DNA of 64,000 nucleotides from JAKFWF01 sp963750535. GTDB taxonomy: Bacteria > Pseudomonadota > Alphaproteobacteria > Rhizobiales > Hyphomicrobiaceae. This document shows positions 26,734 to 35,990 of the stretch, piece after piece. How positions within the stretch are numbered: position 1 is the stretch's first letter; every line of letters starts with the position of its first letter. The translations under genes and the position numbers were made by a program. The notes beneath the pieces are model-generated. The model was given only the letters and a program-made list of their open reading frames with translations, was not told the DNA's origin and did no database searches. Location of the stretch: the NCBI GenBank assembly GCA_963750535.1, contig CAVVRF010000002.1:364103-428102 (forward strand), given 5' to 3'.

Positions 26734-27534
26734 ATGTCGGAAACATACGAAATTCTGGCCTTGAAGTATGCCACCCACGCCAACCGCACGCGCTTCGACA
26801 ACTTCATGTCGGCTGACGACCACGCCAGTCCGCAACCGATCGACTATTTCGTCTGGGTCGTGCGCAACGCCAACCGCACGATCCTGGTCGATACCGGCTT
26901 CGATCATGCGGAGGCCAAGCTGCGCAGCCGCAGTCTCGATCTGGAACCGCCGGAGATCCTGGCCCGCGTCGGCATCGATGCCGGCACGATCGAAACCGTG
27001 GTGCTGTCGCACCTGCATTATGATCATGCCGGCACGCTCGATCGGTACGGCAAGGCGCGTTTCCATGTGCAGGCGGCGGAAATGGCCTATGCCACCGGTC
27101 CCTGCATGTGCGAGGACGCCATGCGCAAGCCGTTCACCGCCGACCACGTCTGCAGCCTGGTGAAGAAGGTCTATTCCGGCCGGGTGGTGTTCCACGACGG
27201 CGACGGCGAGATTGCCCCCGGCATAACCGTCCACAAGGCCGCGGGCCATTCGAAGGGCCTGCAGTGCGTCCGGGTGGCGACCGCGAACGGTCCGGTGGTG
27301 CTCGCTTCCGACGCGACCCACCTTTATGAGAACATCGACCGCCGCAAGCCTTTCTCCATCACCATCGACGTCGAGGAGACGCTGCGCACCTACGACCGGC
27401 TGGAAGCGTTGGCCGGCAGCCGCGCTCGCGTCGTGCCCGGGCACGATCCGCTGGTTCTCAAGCGCTATCCGGCCTGGAAGCCGCAGACGGAAGGGACGGT
27501 GCATCGCCTCGATCTGCCGGCAAAAAACGCCTAG
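26734..27534 (+). CDS. Metallo-beta-lactamase-fold hydrolase, N-acyl homoserine lactonase-like
   Basis: A 266-residue protein with the zinc signature HLHYDH at residues 93-98 and further ligands in AAGHSKG and LASDAT. The pattern (VDTGFDHAEA, HLHYDHAGTLDRY, KAAGHSKGLQCVRV) is that of the AttM/AiiA branch that opens lactone rings, including quorum signals, although many relatives have other substrates. Its TAG stop (27532-27534) lies inside the first bases of the two-hairpin repeat. Confidence 0.85.
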   Translation: MSETYEILALKYATHANRTRFDNFMSADDHASPQPIDYFVWVVRNANRTILVDTGFDHAEAKLRSRSLDLEPPEILARVGIDAGTIETVVLSHLHYDHAGTLDRYGKARFHVQAAEMAYATGPCMCEDAMRKPFTADHVCSLVKKVYSGRVVFHDGDGEIAPGITVHKAAGHSKGLQCVRVATANGPVVLASDATHLYENIDRRKPFSITIDVEETLRTYDRLEALAGSRARVVPGHDPLVLKRYPAWKPQTEGTVHRLDLPAKNA

Positions 27535-27693
27535 TGTCCCGATCGCGAAGTTCGCTTCATTCGCATGGCAATCGGACGAACTTCGCGATCGATAAGGACA
27601 CTAGCAAACCCAAGCTCCTAGTGTGGCTTATGATTTCGAAGTCCGCACTGGAGTATGCCGCAAGTATGAAGCGGACTTCGAAATCGCCACACT
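27531..27693 (+). repeat. Two-hairpin composite repeat, copy 1
   Basis: Hairpin A (27531-27604) begins CTAGTGTCC and ends GGACACTAG; its stem pairs GATCGCGAAGTTCG with CGAACTTCGCGATC. After a 13-base spacer, hairpin B (27618-27693) starts CTAGTGTGG; its stem pairs TTTCGAAGTCCGC with GCGGACTTCGAAA. B is a diverged, inverted relative of A: both keep a GCTTCAT loop arm and an unpaired ATAA. Differences are compensatory, CC/GG against GG/CC and CG/CG against TT/AA. A nearly identical copy lies inverted at 54002-54167. The last AG of hairpin B is missing here. Confidence 0.9.
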
Positions 27694-27751
27694 GCGCGGA
27701 TCGCGATGCAGGTCGGATGCGGGCCCAGTATTCGCGGCGCGGCCGCGCCAC

Positions 27752-28579
27752 TCAATCGGCGTCCGCCGTCTCGGTATTCTTCTTCTCGATGTAGGCGACC
27801 GCGAAGATCGCGAGCTCGTAGAGAAGCGTCGTCGGCAGCGCCATGGCGATCATGCTCAGGGGATCGGGCGGGGTCAGGATCGCGGCAACCGAGGCGATCG
27901 CGACGATTGCGTACTTGCGCTTGTCGCGCAATCCCGCCGCGGTAACGAACCCTGCCCTGGCCAGCACCGTCAGCACCACCGGCAGCTGAAAGCAGATGCC
28001 GAAGCCGAATATCAGCGTCATGATCAGCGACAGGTACTCGGATACCTTCGGCAGCAGCTCGATGGTCGCCTGGCCATCGCCGCCCACCTGGGTCAGCCCG
28101 ATCGAGAACTGGATGAGCAGCGGCATGGCGATGAAGTACACCACCGAGGCGCCGAGCACGAAAAACACCGGCGTCGCGATCAGGTAGGGCAGGAAGGCAT
28201 TGCGCTCGTTGCTGTAGAGGCCCGGCGCCACGAACTTGTAGATCTGGGTGGCGACCACCGGAAACGACAGAAACGCGGCGCCGAACATGGCGAGCTTGAT
28301 GTTGGTGAACAGCTGCTCGAGGAAGTGCGTTGCGATCAGCTTGCACTGCGCGTCACCCACCACCCGGCAGTAGGGCCACAGCAGCACGTTGAAAATATGC
28401 TTGGCGAGAAAGAAGCACATCAGGAACATCACGATGAACGCCGCGATGGAATAGACGAGCCGGGTCCGCAGCTCGATCAGGTGCTCCATCAGCGGCGCCT
28501 TCGACGCCTCGATGCGCTCGCGTTCCTCGCGCTCGCGCCGCTCCCGCTCCTCCTTGCTGCCGAGACCCTTGTCGCTCAC
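27752..28579 (-). CDS. tatC: Twin-arginine translocase subunit TatC
   Basis: A 275-residue inner-membrane protein, the receptor for twin-arginine signal peptides. It has the family's MEHLIELRTRLVYSI opening at about residues 31-45 and six hydrophobic segments. Conserved FLEQLFTNIKLAMFGAAFLS and FGICFQLPVVLTVLARAG are present. The first 30 residues are highly charged (KEERERREREERERIE), an unusually basic/acidic head. The C-terminus lies in VAYIEKKNTETADAD. tatB ends eight bases upstream. Confidence 0.96.
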   Translation of the reverse strand: MSDKGLGSKEERERREREERERIEASKAPLMEHLIELRTRLVYSIAAFIVMFLMCFFLAKHIFNVLLWPYCRVVGDAQCKLIATHFLEQLFTNIKLAMFGAAFLSFPVVATQIYKFVAPGLYSNERNAFLPYLIATPVFFVLGASVVYFIAMPLLIQFSIGLTQVGGDGQATIELLPKVSEYLSLIMTLIFGFGICFQLPVVLTVLARAGFVTAAGLRDKRKYAIVAIASVAAILTPPDPLSMIAMALPTTLLYELAIFAVAYIEKKNTETADAD

Positions 28580-28586
28580 GTCGCTC

Positions 28587-29018
28587 TCACGCTCCGGTTT
28601 TGGTCAGCGAGGGTGATGGTATCGCGGCGGGAATGGCGGGCGTCGCCGGCGCATCCGCGGCAAGCTCCGGCTCGCTCGTCGGCGCCGGCGCGGGCTGCTC
28701 GGCCGCTCCGTTGCCCAGCTGGGTGATCTCGGCGGCGCTGTTCTCCAGCGGCTGCACGCTTTCCTCGGCACTGCGCTCGATGTCGCGAACGCTGTCGTGG
28801 GCGGTGCGCTTGATATCCTCGACGTCCTTGCGGATCTGATCGAGCTCGGTATCGCGCATCGCCTCCTCGAACTGGCGGCGGAACTCGTCGGCCTGGCGCC
28901 GGATCTGACCAACGAACTTGCCGATCGTACGAAGCAGTCCCGGCAGCTCCTTCGGACCCACCACGACGATCGCCAGCATGGCGATGATGATCAGTTTGCT
29001 CCAGCCGAGATCGAACAC
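28587..29018 (-). CDS. tatB: Sec-independent translocase protein TatB
   Basis: A 143-residue protein with an N-terminal membrane helix (MFDLGWSKLIIIAMLAIVVV), the GPKELPGLLRTIGKF amphipathic region and a long charged helix, then a Pro/Ala-rich tail. Glu-Leu-Pro after the hinge glycine-proline is typical of TatB. It forms the TatBC receptor complex. It lies between tatA and tatC on the minus strand. Confidence 0.95.
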   Translation of the reverse strand: MFDLGWSKLIIIAMLAIVVVGPKELPGLLRTIGKFVGQIRRQADEFRRQFEEAMRDTELDQIRKDVEDIKRTAHDSVRDIERSAEESVQPLENSAAEITQLGNGAAEQPAPAPTSEPELAADAPATPAIPAAIPSPSLTKTGA

Positions 29019-29106
29019 ACGATCCTCAAGCGTTATGGGCTGCGGTCAATTCATGCGGAGGCCGCCGACGAGCGCGCCGACGGCAATCACATCGCTTCGG
29101 TCGTCG

Positions 29107-29337
29107 TCAGCCGACCCGCGACTGCTGCCCCGTGCTGTCCGGGGCCTTGACCTGGGCGTCGATCACCTTCGGCGGCTCAGGCTTCTTGGCGGCTTCCTCG
29201 TCGTCGGCCATGCCCTTCTTGAAGCTCTTTATCCCCTTCGCAAAATCCCCCATGATTTCGGAGATCTTGCCCTTGCCGAACATCAACAGGACCACGGCCA
29301 GCAAGATGAGCATATGCCAGATGCTGAAGGTACCCAT
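29107..29337 (-). CDS. tatA: Sec-independent translocase protein TatA
   Basis: A 76-residue pore-forming subunit: MGTFSIWHMLILLAVVLLMF membrane helix, the FGKGKISEIMGDFAKGIKSF amphipathic helix and an acidic/Pro tail. This is the classic TatA length and motif. It is the first gene of tatABC and is divergent from ftsQ. Confidence 0.96.
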   Translation of the reverse strand: MGTFSIWHMLILLAVVLLMFGKGKISEIMGDFAKGIKSFKKGMADDEEAAKKPEPPKVIDAQVKAPDSTGQQSRVG

Positions 29338-29609
29338 GCGTATTCCAACTCCCGACGTGTCCCGACGTGCACCGTGTCGGGCGTGGTTTCAGATTGCCGT
29401 CACTCATACAGGTAAGCTTCGGCAGGGGCAAGGGAAGTGCCTGGGTTTCAATTATTTACCGCGCGGCGACCGATCGCCGCCGGTCGCGGCCTCACAGCGC
29501 CGGGCCGGCACGATCGGAAACGAAAAATTCACCAATCCGATCGAGGTTTGGTTCTGAATTACCGGCAGCCGATTCGCATGCCTGCGCGGTTGCCGCCTAC
29601 GAGGGAGAC

Positions 29610-30440
29610 ATGCAGTCGCCGCCGCATTCCGTCTGGCCAGCCTCGCCGCCTCCGCCGCGGCGCGCGGGCGTGCGGCCGGGCAACGGGCGGCGACGTCTCA
29701 GCTCGAGCCTCGCCGCGACGGTGGTCGTGATCGCGCTGACGTCGGCGGCGTTGGTGCTGCAACGGCACGACGGAACCCGCCAGGGCAGCATGATCGAGCA
29801 GCTCGACACGCTGGCCTGGCAGCTGGGCCTCGGCCTCGATCAGGTCGAGGCCACCGGCATGCGGTTTACCAGCGACGCAGCGATCCTCGATGCGGTCGAC
29901 ATGCCCAACGTGCGCTCGTTCCTGAGCCTCGACGCCGCCGCCGTCAAACGGCGCATCGAGCGGCTGGCCTGGATCGACACCGCCAGGATCGAGCGTCGCC
30001 TGCCGAACGTGCTCGCCATCGAGGTGACCGAACGCAAGCCATTCGCGGTCTGGGAGCGCGGCGCCCGCGATCTGCTAGTCGACCAAGGCGGCAGACAGCT
30101 GGCCGCGGTTGCTCGCGGCGCGGCGCCCGGGTTGCCGCGCCTGGTGGGCGAGCGGGCGCCGGACGACGCCGGCCGTCTGCTCGACCTCGTTGCTCAATAC
30201 CCCGACGTCGCCGAGCGGTTGCAGGTTGCCGAGCGCGTCGGCGGGCGGCGCTGGCGGTTGCATCTGCGCGACGCTCCTCGCATCGAGTTGCCGGCCGAAG
30301 CCGACGCGATGGCGCTGGCGATGCTGGTCGAGCCGCGACCGGGCGGGCGCCTGATCGATGTCGCGGCGGCCGTCATTGATCTCACCGTGCTGCGGCGTGT
30401 CACGATCAGCCCGGCACCTTCCAGCAAGCAGGGCTCGTGA
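29610..30440 (+). CDS. ftsQ: Cell division protein FtsQ
   Basis: A 276-residue bitopic protein of the divisome that recruits FtsB/FtsL. A basic Pro-rich cytoplasmic tail is followed by one membrane helix at about 37-53 (LAATVVVIALTSAALVL), a POTRA domain (IEQLDTLAWQLGLGLDQVEA..., PNVRSFLSLDAAAVKRRIE), then ERRLPNVLAIEVTERKPFAVW, the FtsQ hallmark. ATG 29610 follows GAGGGAG; the frame to 29367 is a non-coding extension. ftsA starts one base after the stop. Confidence 0.9.
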   Translation: MQSPPHSVWPASPPPPRRAGVRPGNGRRRLSSSLAATVVVIALTSAALVLQRHDGTRQGSMIEQLDTLAWQLGLGLDQVEATGMRFTSDAAILDAVDMPNVRSFLSLDAAAVKRRIERLAWIDTARIERRLPNVLAIEVTERKPFAVWERGARDLLVDQGGRQLAAVARGAAPGLPRLVGERAPDDAGRLLDLVAQYPDVAERLQVAERVGGRRWRLHLRDAPRIELPAEADAMALAMLVEPRPGGRLIDVAAAVIDLTVLRRVTISPAPSSKQGS

Positions 30441-30441
30441 C

Positions 30442-31707
30442 ATGGGCGGAAATCGCCGCATGACCAGGGCCGGCAACACCGACCGCCATCAGGAGAGCAT
30501 CGGCGTGCTCGACATCGGCACGTCGAAGATCTGCTGCCTGATCGCCACCGCCGCCGATGCGCCGCGCTTGCTCGGGCTCGGCCATCAGCGTGCGCGCGGC
30601 ATCAAGGCCGGCATCGTCGTCAATCTCGACGAGGCCGAGCAGGCGATCCGGGCCGCCGTCGCCAGCGCCGAGCGGCAGGCCGGCATGACCCTCGACGGCG
30701 TGCATGTCTCGATCAGCGGCGGCCAGCTCGCCTCGTCCCATTTCGCGGTCACCGCCGAGCTTGCCGGCGGCATCGTCCGCCCCGAGGACCTCGACCGGCT
30801 GACCGACGGCGCCAGGCAGTTCTGCGGCCGCGACGGCCGCGCCCTGGTGCACATGAACATGATCGCCTATCGCCTCGACGCGTCGCCGCCGCTGCGCGAT
30901 CCGCGTGGCATGGCCGGACGCTCGCTCGCGGCCGATGTGCATGCCGTCACCGCCGACGACGGCCCGGTCAACAATCTGCGGTTGCTGATCGAGCGCTGCT
31001 TCCTGAACCCGAACCGCCTTACGCCGGCGGCAATCGCCAGCGCTCGCGCGGTGGCGACGGCGGACGAGTTGCGAACCGGTGTCACCGTCATCGACATGGG
31101 CGCCGGCACCACCTCGGTCGGCATCGTCGCCGACGGGCACGACGTCTACGTCGATACCCTGCCGATCGGCGGCAATCACCTGACTTTCGACATCATGGCC
31201 GGGCTCGGAGCATCGTTTGCAGAAGCCGAGCGAATCAAAGTGCTTTATGGCACAATGATAGAAGCCAGTTCGGACGAACGAGATTTCGTGACTTATCCAC
31301 GGGCGAGTGAAACCGAGCCGGAGTTGTATCAGACGACGCGAGCGCAAGTCCGCGATCTGATCCGTCCGCGTGTGGAAAGCCTATTGTCACAGGCCATGGA
31401 CCGGCTTGTGGCGAGCGGCTTACAGGCTTATGGGGGCGGCAGGATCGTGCTGACAGGTGGCGCCGCCCAGCTCGTCGGACTGCCGATGTTCGCCGGGCGG
31501 CTGTTCGGCATGGCCGTCCGATTGGCATCCCCGCCGCCGCTGGGAGGAATGAGCCCGAGTTCGTGTAGCCCAGCGTTCGCGACTGCCATCGGACTGGTGG
31601 CAGCGGCGGCAAATCCGGCAACTCTGGCGCTTGCCGAGCCGCGGTCCGCGCTCGCTAGCCCCGGATACCTCGGGCGAGTCGGCCAGTGGTTGCGTGAAAG
31701 TTTCTAG
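30442..31707 (+). CDS. ftsA: Cell division protein FtsA
   Basis: A 421-residue actin-like ATPase that anchors FtsZ to the membrane. Phosphate-binding loops are SIGVLDIGTSKICCLIA near the start and VTVIDMGAGTTSVGIV in the second half. The C-terminal amphipathic membrane-targeting helix LGRVGQWLRESF is intact. ATG 30442 starts one base after ftsQ; ATG 30460 is another possibility. It is followed by ftsZ after 58 bases. Confidence 0.94.
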   Translation: MGGNRRMTRAGNTDRHQESIGVLDIGTSKICCLIATAADAPRLLGLGHQRARGIKAGIVVNLDEAEQAIRAAVASAERQAGMTLDGVHVSISGGQLASSHFAVTAELAGGIVRPEDLDRLTDGARQFCGRDGRALVHMNMIAYRLDASPPLRDPRGMAGRSLAADVHAVTADDGPVNNLRLLIERCFLNPNRLTPAAIASARAVATADELRTGVTVIDMGAGTTSVGIVADGHDVYVDTLPIGGNHLTFDIMAGLGASFAEAERIKVLYGTMIEASSDERDFVTYPRASETEPELYQTTRAQVRDLIRPRVESLLSQAMDRLVASGLQAYGGGRIVLTGGAAQLVGLPMFAGRLFGMAVRLASPPPLGGMSPSSCSPAFATAIGLVAAAANPATLALAEPRSALASPGYLGRVGQWLRESF

Positions 31708-31765
31708 ACGACGGCAGCGCGGCAGATGCCCGGCCGACCGCAATCCGTGTCGAGGTGGAACGGGA

Positions 31766-33467
31766 ATGAAGATCAAGCTCGAGCTACCCAAGCTGACCGA
31801 CCTGCGCCCCCGAAATCACCGTGATCGGCGTCGGCGGCGCCGGCGGCAATGCAATCAACAACATGATCGCCTCCGGGCTCCAGGGGGTCGAGTTCGTCGT
31901 CGCCAACACCGACGCCCAGGCGCTCGCCCAGTCGAGTGCCGAGCATCGCATCCAGCTCGGCGTCAACCTCACCGAGGGGCTCGGCGCCGGCTCCCGCCCC
32001 GAGATCGGTCAGGCGGCGGCAGAGGAAGCGCTCGACGAGATTCGCAGCCAGATCTCAGGCTCGCACATGGTTTTTGTCGCCGCCGGCATGGGCGGCGGCA
32101 CCGGCTCGGGCGCCGCCGGCGTGATCGCGCGGATCGCCAAGGACCTTGGCGTGCTGACGGTCGGCATAGTCACCAAGCCGTTCCAGTTCGAAGGCGCCAG
32201 GCGCATGCGGGTGGCCGAGGCCGGCATCGCCGAGCTCTCGCGCTTCGTCGACACGCTGATCGTGATCCCCAATCAAAACCTGTTCCGCGTCGCCAACGAG
32301 CGCACCACTTTCGCGGAGGCGTTCGTGCTGGCCGACCAGGTTCTCTATTCGGGCATCGCGTGCATCGTCGACCTGATCGTGAAAGACGGCCTGATCAATC
32401 TCGATTTCGCCGACGTCCGTACCGTGATGAGCGGGATGGGCACGGCCATGATGGGAACCGGCGAGGCCTCCGGCGACCGGCGCGCGGTGATCGCCGCCGA
32501 GGAAGCGATCGCCAATCCGCTGCTCGACGACGTGTCGCTGAAGGGCGCGCGCGGCCTGCTGCTGTCGATCATCGGCGGCAGCGACCTGACGCTCTACGAG
32601 GTCGACGAGGCGGCGAGCCGCATCCGCCAGGAGGTCGATTCGGAAGCCAATATCATCGTCGGCGCATCGTTCGACGAGTCGATGGGCGACCGGCTGCGCG
32701 TGTCGATCGTGGCATCCGGCATGGCCCGCAACGGTGAGCGCGGGGCCGGGCCGATGCCAGCCGCCGCGGATGACCCCATGCCGCGAAGAATGGCGCCGCC
32801 GCCGGTGCCGCATGCCGTCCCCGGTCAATCGGACAACCTGACAAATCAGCTTTCGCGCGCCATCGAGCAGACGGCGCCGCCGGCCCTTCCGCCATCGGCG
32901 GCGGCGCACAATGGTGCGCCGGCAGCACGCGATCCTTCAATTTGGCAGGCCAGCGGCGATGTGAAAATTCAGCACGGCCTGCCACCCATCGGACTGCCTG
33001 TTACGCACACACCTGCGCCGCAGCCGCAGGCACAACCACAAGCCGCATCGCATCCCGGCAAGTCATTCTCCCCGAGGTCGCCGCAGGAGCTTTCACCGCC
33101 CGTCCGCCGGATGCCCGACGTCGAGGATTTTCCACCGGTTGGGCAACGCGAATACCGCGCCCGGATGTCGCCGGCTGCCGACGCCGGTCCGGCTACCGGA
33201 CCGCGCGTCTACCACGCGCCGCCGGCGCCGCAGCCACGCAAGCCCGGCCTGTTCGAGCGACTCACCGGGCTGGGCCGTCGTGAAAACGAATCAAAGCGCA
33301 TGTCACAGCCAAATTATCCACAAGCCGGCGCGCATTCGTTGCAGCATGGCGGCGCCGGAGCCCGGGCAGGCGCAAATCAGCGGCCGCACGCGGAATCTCA
33401 ACGCTCAACCAGCAATATCAACCAAGATGCTGATTTGCCGGTGTTTTTTAATCGAGAGAGATCGTGA
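31766..33467 (+). CDS. ftsZ: Cell division GTPase FtsZ (frameshifted near the N-terminus)
   Basis: A tubulin-like GTPase forming the division ring. ATG 31766 begins MKIKLELPKLTDLRPR, then the frame turns to nonsense while the next frame continues ITVIGVGGAGGNAINNMI. Removing one A from AAA 31813-31815 (or one C from the C-run just before) gives DLRPRITVIGVGG and one protein of about 566 residues. The GTP signature GGGTGSGAA and the T7 loop LINLDFADVR are present. A long Pro/Gln-rich linker of about 230 residues precedes the C-terminal DLPVFFNRERS. FtsZ is essential, so the shift is probably a consensus error. Confidence 0.95.
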
Positions 33468-33742
33468 GCCGACAGGCATGAGCAGCACTTTTTGACGCTT
33501 TGCCGGCCCAGGAAACACTTAGTAACAAGTCGTAAGAAACCGTGATTTGTCCCCAGGCGAAACTGCGAGCTATCGTTCGGGCACTGGGACAGGGTAACCA
33601 CACTGCAGAGTCTTTCGTCGGGGACAGACCCATTGCAGTTGACCCTGAAGTGAATCAGACGAGTGGGCACGTTTGGGGGATGGACGCCGCTTAGGTTTGG
33701 GAACCTGACTGGTGCCATCGAAGATCGAGGGACAGCGCACAC
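33468..33742. other. Intergenic region ftsZ / lpxC
   Basis: About 275 AT-richer bases with no coding signal. It probably carries the lpxC promoter and the end of the ftsZ transcript; I see no strong terminator hairpin. Confidence 0.4.
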
Positions 33743-34681
33743 ATGTCGAAGCGATTCATCGGCGCACGACAAACTACGGTTGCGCGCGAGATCGAGTTGA
33801 AGGGCACGGGGGTGCACAGTGGAGCACCGGTATCACTGGTGCTCCACCCTGCTGAAGCAAACACGGGCCTTCGATTTATCGTCAGCAAACGGGGGCGCAT
33901 CGTCGCCGAAATCCCTGCTGATGTGCGGTTCGTGAAGAATTTGACGCTTTGTACGGTGATTGGCGACGATACGGGCGCCAGTGTAAGCACCGTCGAGCAT
34001 CTGCTGGCCGCGCTACGTGGCCTCGGCGTCGACAACTGCTACATCGAAGTCGACAGCAAGGAAGTGCCGATCATGGACGGCAGCGCCGGTCCATTCGTCG
34101 ATGCGATCGACGAGGCCGGCATTCGCGAATTGTCAGAGCCGCGGACGTTCCTCAAGATTCTGAAACCGGTTCGGGCCGAGGATGGCGACTGCTGGGGCGA
34201 GCTGGTTCCGCACAATGGCTTCCACCTCGACATCGAGATCGATTTCGATACCCCGTTGATCGGGCGCCAGCGCCTCGGCCTGGAAATGTCGCCCAGCACG
34301 TTCCGGGGCGAAATTTCCCGCGCACGTACTTTCGGTTTCATGCGCGACGTGGAGCGGCTCTGGAAAGCCGGCCTCGCACTCGGAGCCTCCCTCGACAACA
34401 CCGTCGCCATCGGCGACGACCGGATCATGAACCGCGAAGGCCTGCGTTACCCGCAGGAGTTCGTCCGGCACAAGCTGCTCGATGCCGTTGGTGATCTTGC
34501 TCTCGCCGGCCACCCGATTCTGGGTTCCTACCGGTCGGTTCGCGGTGGACATCGCCTGAACGCCCACGTGCTGAAGGCCTTGCTGGCGGATCCGACTGCG
34601 TGGACGATGGTCCAGGCGGCGCGGGTGCGCGAGCAGTCGGTGTTTCGTACCTCTCCGATCGCTTTGGCGGCCGGCGAGTAG
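33743..34681 (+). CDS. lpxC: UDP-3-O-acyl-N-acetylglucosamine deacetylase LpxC
   Basis: A 312-residue zinc amidase, the committed step of lipid A synthesis. Conserved TVAREIELKGTGVHSG opening, zinc-ligand region STVEHLLAALRGLGVDN, and the RHKLLDAVGDLALAGHPI segment with the other zinc ligands are present. Its place after ftsZ and before bamD is the usual alphaproteobacterial order. The length is normal. Confidence 0.96.
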   Translation: MSKRFIGARQTTVAREIELKGTGVHSGAPVSLVLHPAEANTGLRFIVSKRGRIVAEIPADVRFVKNLTLCTVIGDDTGASVSTVEHLLAALRGLGVDNCYIEVDSKEVPIMDGSAGPFVDAIDEAGIRELSEPRTFLKILKPVRAEDGDCWGELVPHNGFHLDIEIDFDTPLIGRQRLGLEMSPSTFRGEISRARTFGFMRDVERLWKAGLALGASLDNTVAIGDDRIMNREGLRYPQEFVRHKLLDAVGDLALAGHPILGSYRSVRGGHRLNAHVLKALLADPTAWTMVQAARVREQSVFRTSPIALAAGE

Positions 34682-34863
34682 ATCCGTTGCCTTCCTGCCA
34701 CGTTGCGCGAATTCCGGCGCTGCTCACGACCAGCGTCTTGCTATCGCCTCAGTTCGGCTGAAAAAGCCTTGTGTGTCGATTGCTTACGGTCTTTGTGAGA
34801 GGCACGAATCGCGTGCTACCTTTGGCCTGATAATCAGTCGGCGGTACGGCAAGCTGAGGCTCG

Positions 34864-35725
34864 ATGATGAACGTCAACTTACCCAGGATGCTGCTGCTGG
34901 CGGGTGCGATCGGCGCCTGCCTCGCCGCGGGTGGTTGCTCGTCGTCGAGCGATGCCGCGAAGGCCGCGCTCAATCCCGATCCGCCAGACCGGATGTATGC
35001 GATCGCCGACGCCTTCATGGCCAAGGGCAAGTGGGAGGACGCGGCGAGGAAGTTCGAAGACCTCGATCGCGATCATCCCTATTCGCCGGAAGCCCGTCGC
35101 GCCATCGTGATGTCGTCCTTCGCCTACTACAAGGCGGGCAAATACCCCGAGGCGATCACCAACGGCAAGCGCTACACCAGCATGCATCCGGGCACCAAGG
35201 AAGCGGCGCTCGCGCACTACGTGGTGGCCAGCGCCTACTATGACGAGATGCGCGGCCCGAACCGCGACCAGTCGAACACGCGCAAGGCACTGGCCGAGTT
35301 CAAGGCGCTGAAGGCCCGCTATCCCGACAGCCAGTACGCCAAGGAAGTCGACAACAAGATTCGCATTTGCGAGGATTCGCTGGCTGCCGCCGAAATGGAG
35401 GTTGGGCGCTATTATCTGACCAAGAAGCAGCATATGGCCGCGATCGGCCGCTTCAAGACTGTCGCGACCGAATATCAGACGACCCAGCACGTCGAAGAGG
35501 CGCTGATGCGCTTGACCGAGGCCTATATGTTCCTCGGCATCAAGAACGAGGCGCAGAACGCCGCCGCGGTGCTCGGCCACAACTTCCCCGACTTCGCGCT
35601 GGTACAAGGACGCTTATGCGCTGTTGCAGTCGGATGGACTGGCGCCGCGCGAGGAAAGCGGCTCGTGGCTAAGCAAGGCCTGGCAGGGAATCAAGCTGCC
35701 GAAGCTGTCGATGACATCGCAGTAG
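34864..35725 (+). CDS. bamD: Outer membrane assembly lipoprotein BamD (frameshifted near the C-terminus)
   Basis: BamD is the essential lipoprotein of the beta-barrel assembly machine. The signal peptide ends in a lipobox AAGGC, followed by TPR repeats (MYAIADAFMAKGKWEDAARKF, YSPEARRAIVMSSFAYYKAGKY, EALMRLTEAYMFLGIKNEA). The open frame goes astray after NFPDF at about 35593, while the next frame reads RWYKDAYALLQSDGLAPREE and ends LPKLSMTSQ at TAG 35723. Dropping one T of TT 35593-35594 gives NFPDSRWYKDAYALL and a 286-residue protein. The shift is probably a consensus error. Confidence 0.94.
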
Positions 35726-35990
35726 GCCGTCGATCACGTCCCCGGCGGCCGGCGCTTCCCAAACAATCGTTCATGCTCGAGGATGCTGCGGAGCCGCGCG
35801 AGTGCGCTTAAGCTGCGTCCACGGCATTGCAGCCGCTCGTCCGGGTTGAAGCATGGCGACGGGGCGTGGGAGCGGGTCCGCTATTCGAGAATGAGCCGGA
35901 ACCGGCTTGATCTTCGAGCAGGATCGCACTGACGCCGCCCGTCACCCTTTGCCTCACCAGGCTCGACCGGCCCGTTCAGGTGGAGAGGAA

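Noticed and set aside
27623..28726. A 367-codon plus-strand open frame opposite tatC and tatB
   Set aside because: tatC and tatB are unmistakable on the minus strand; the opposite frame is rich in His, Gln and Arg with no domain.
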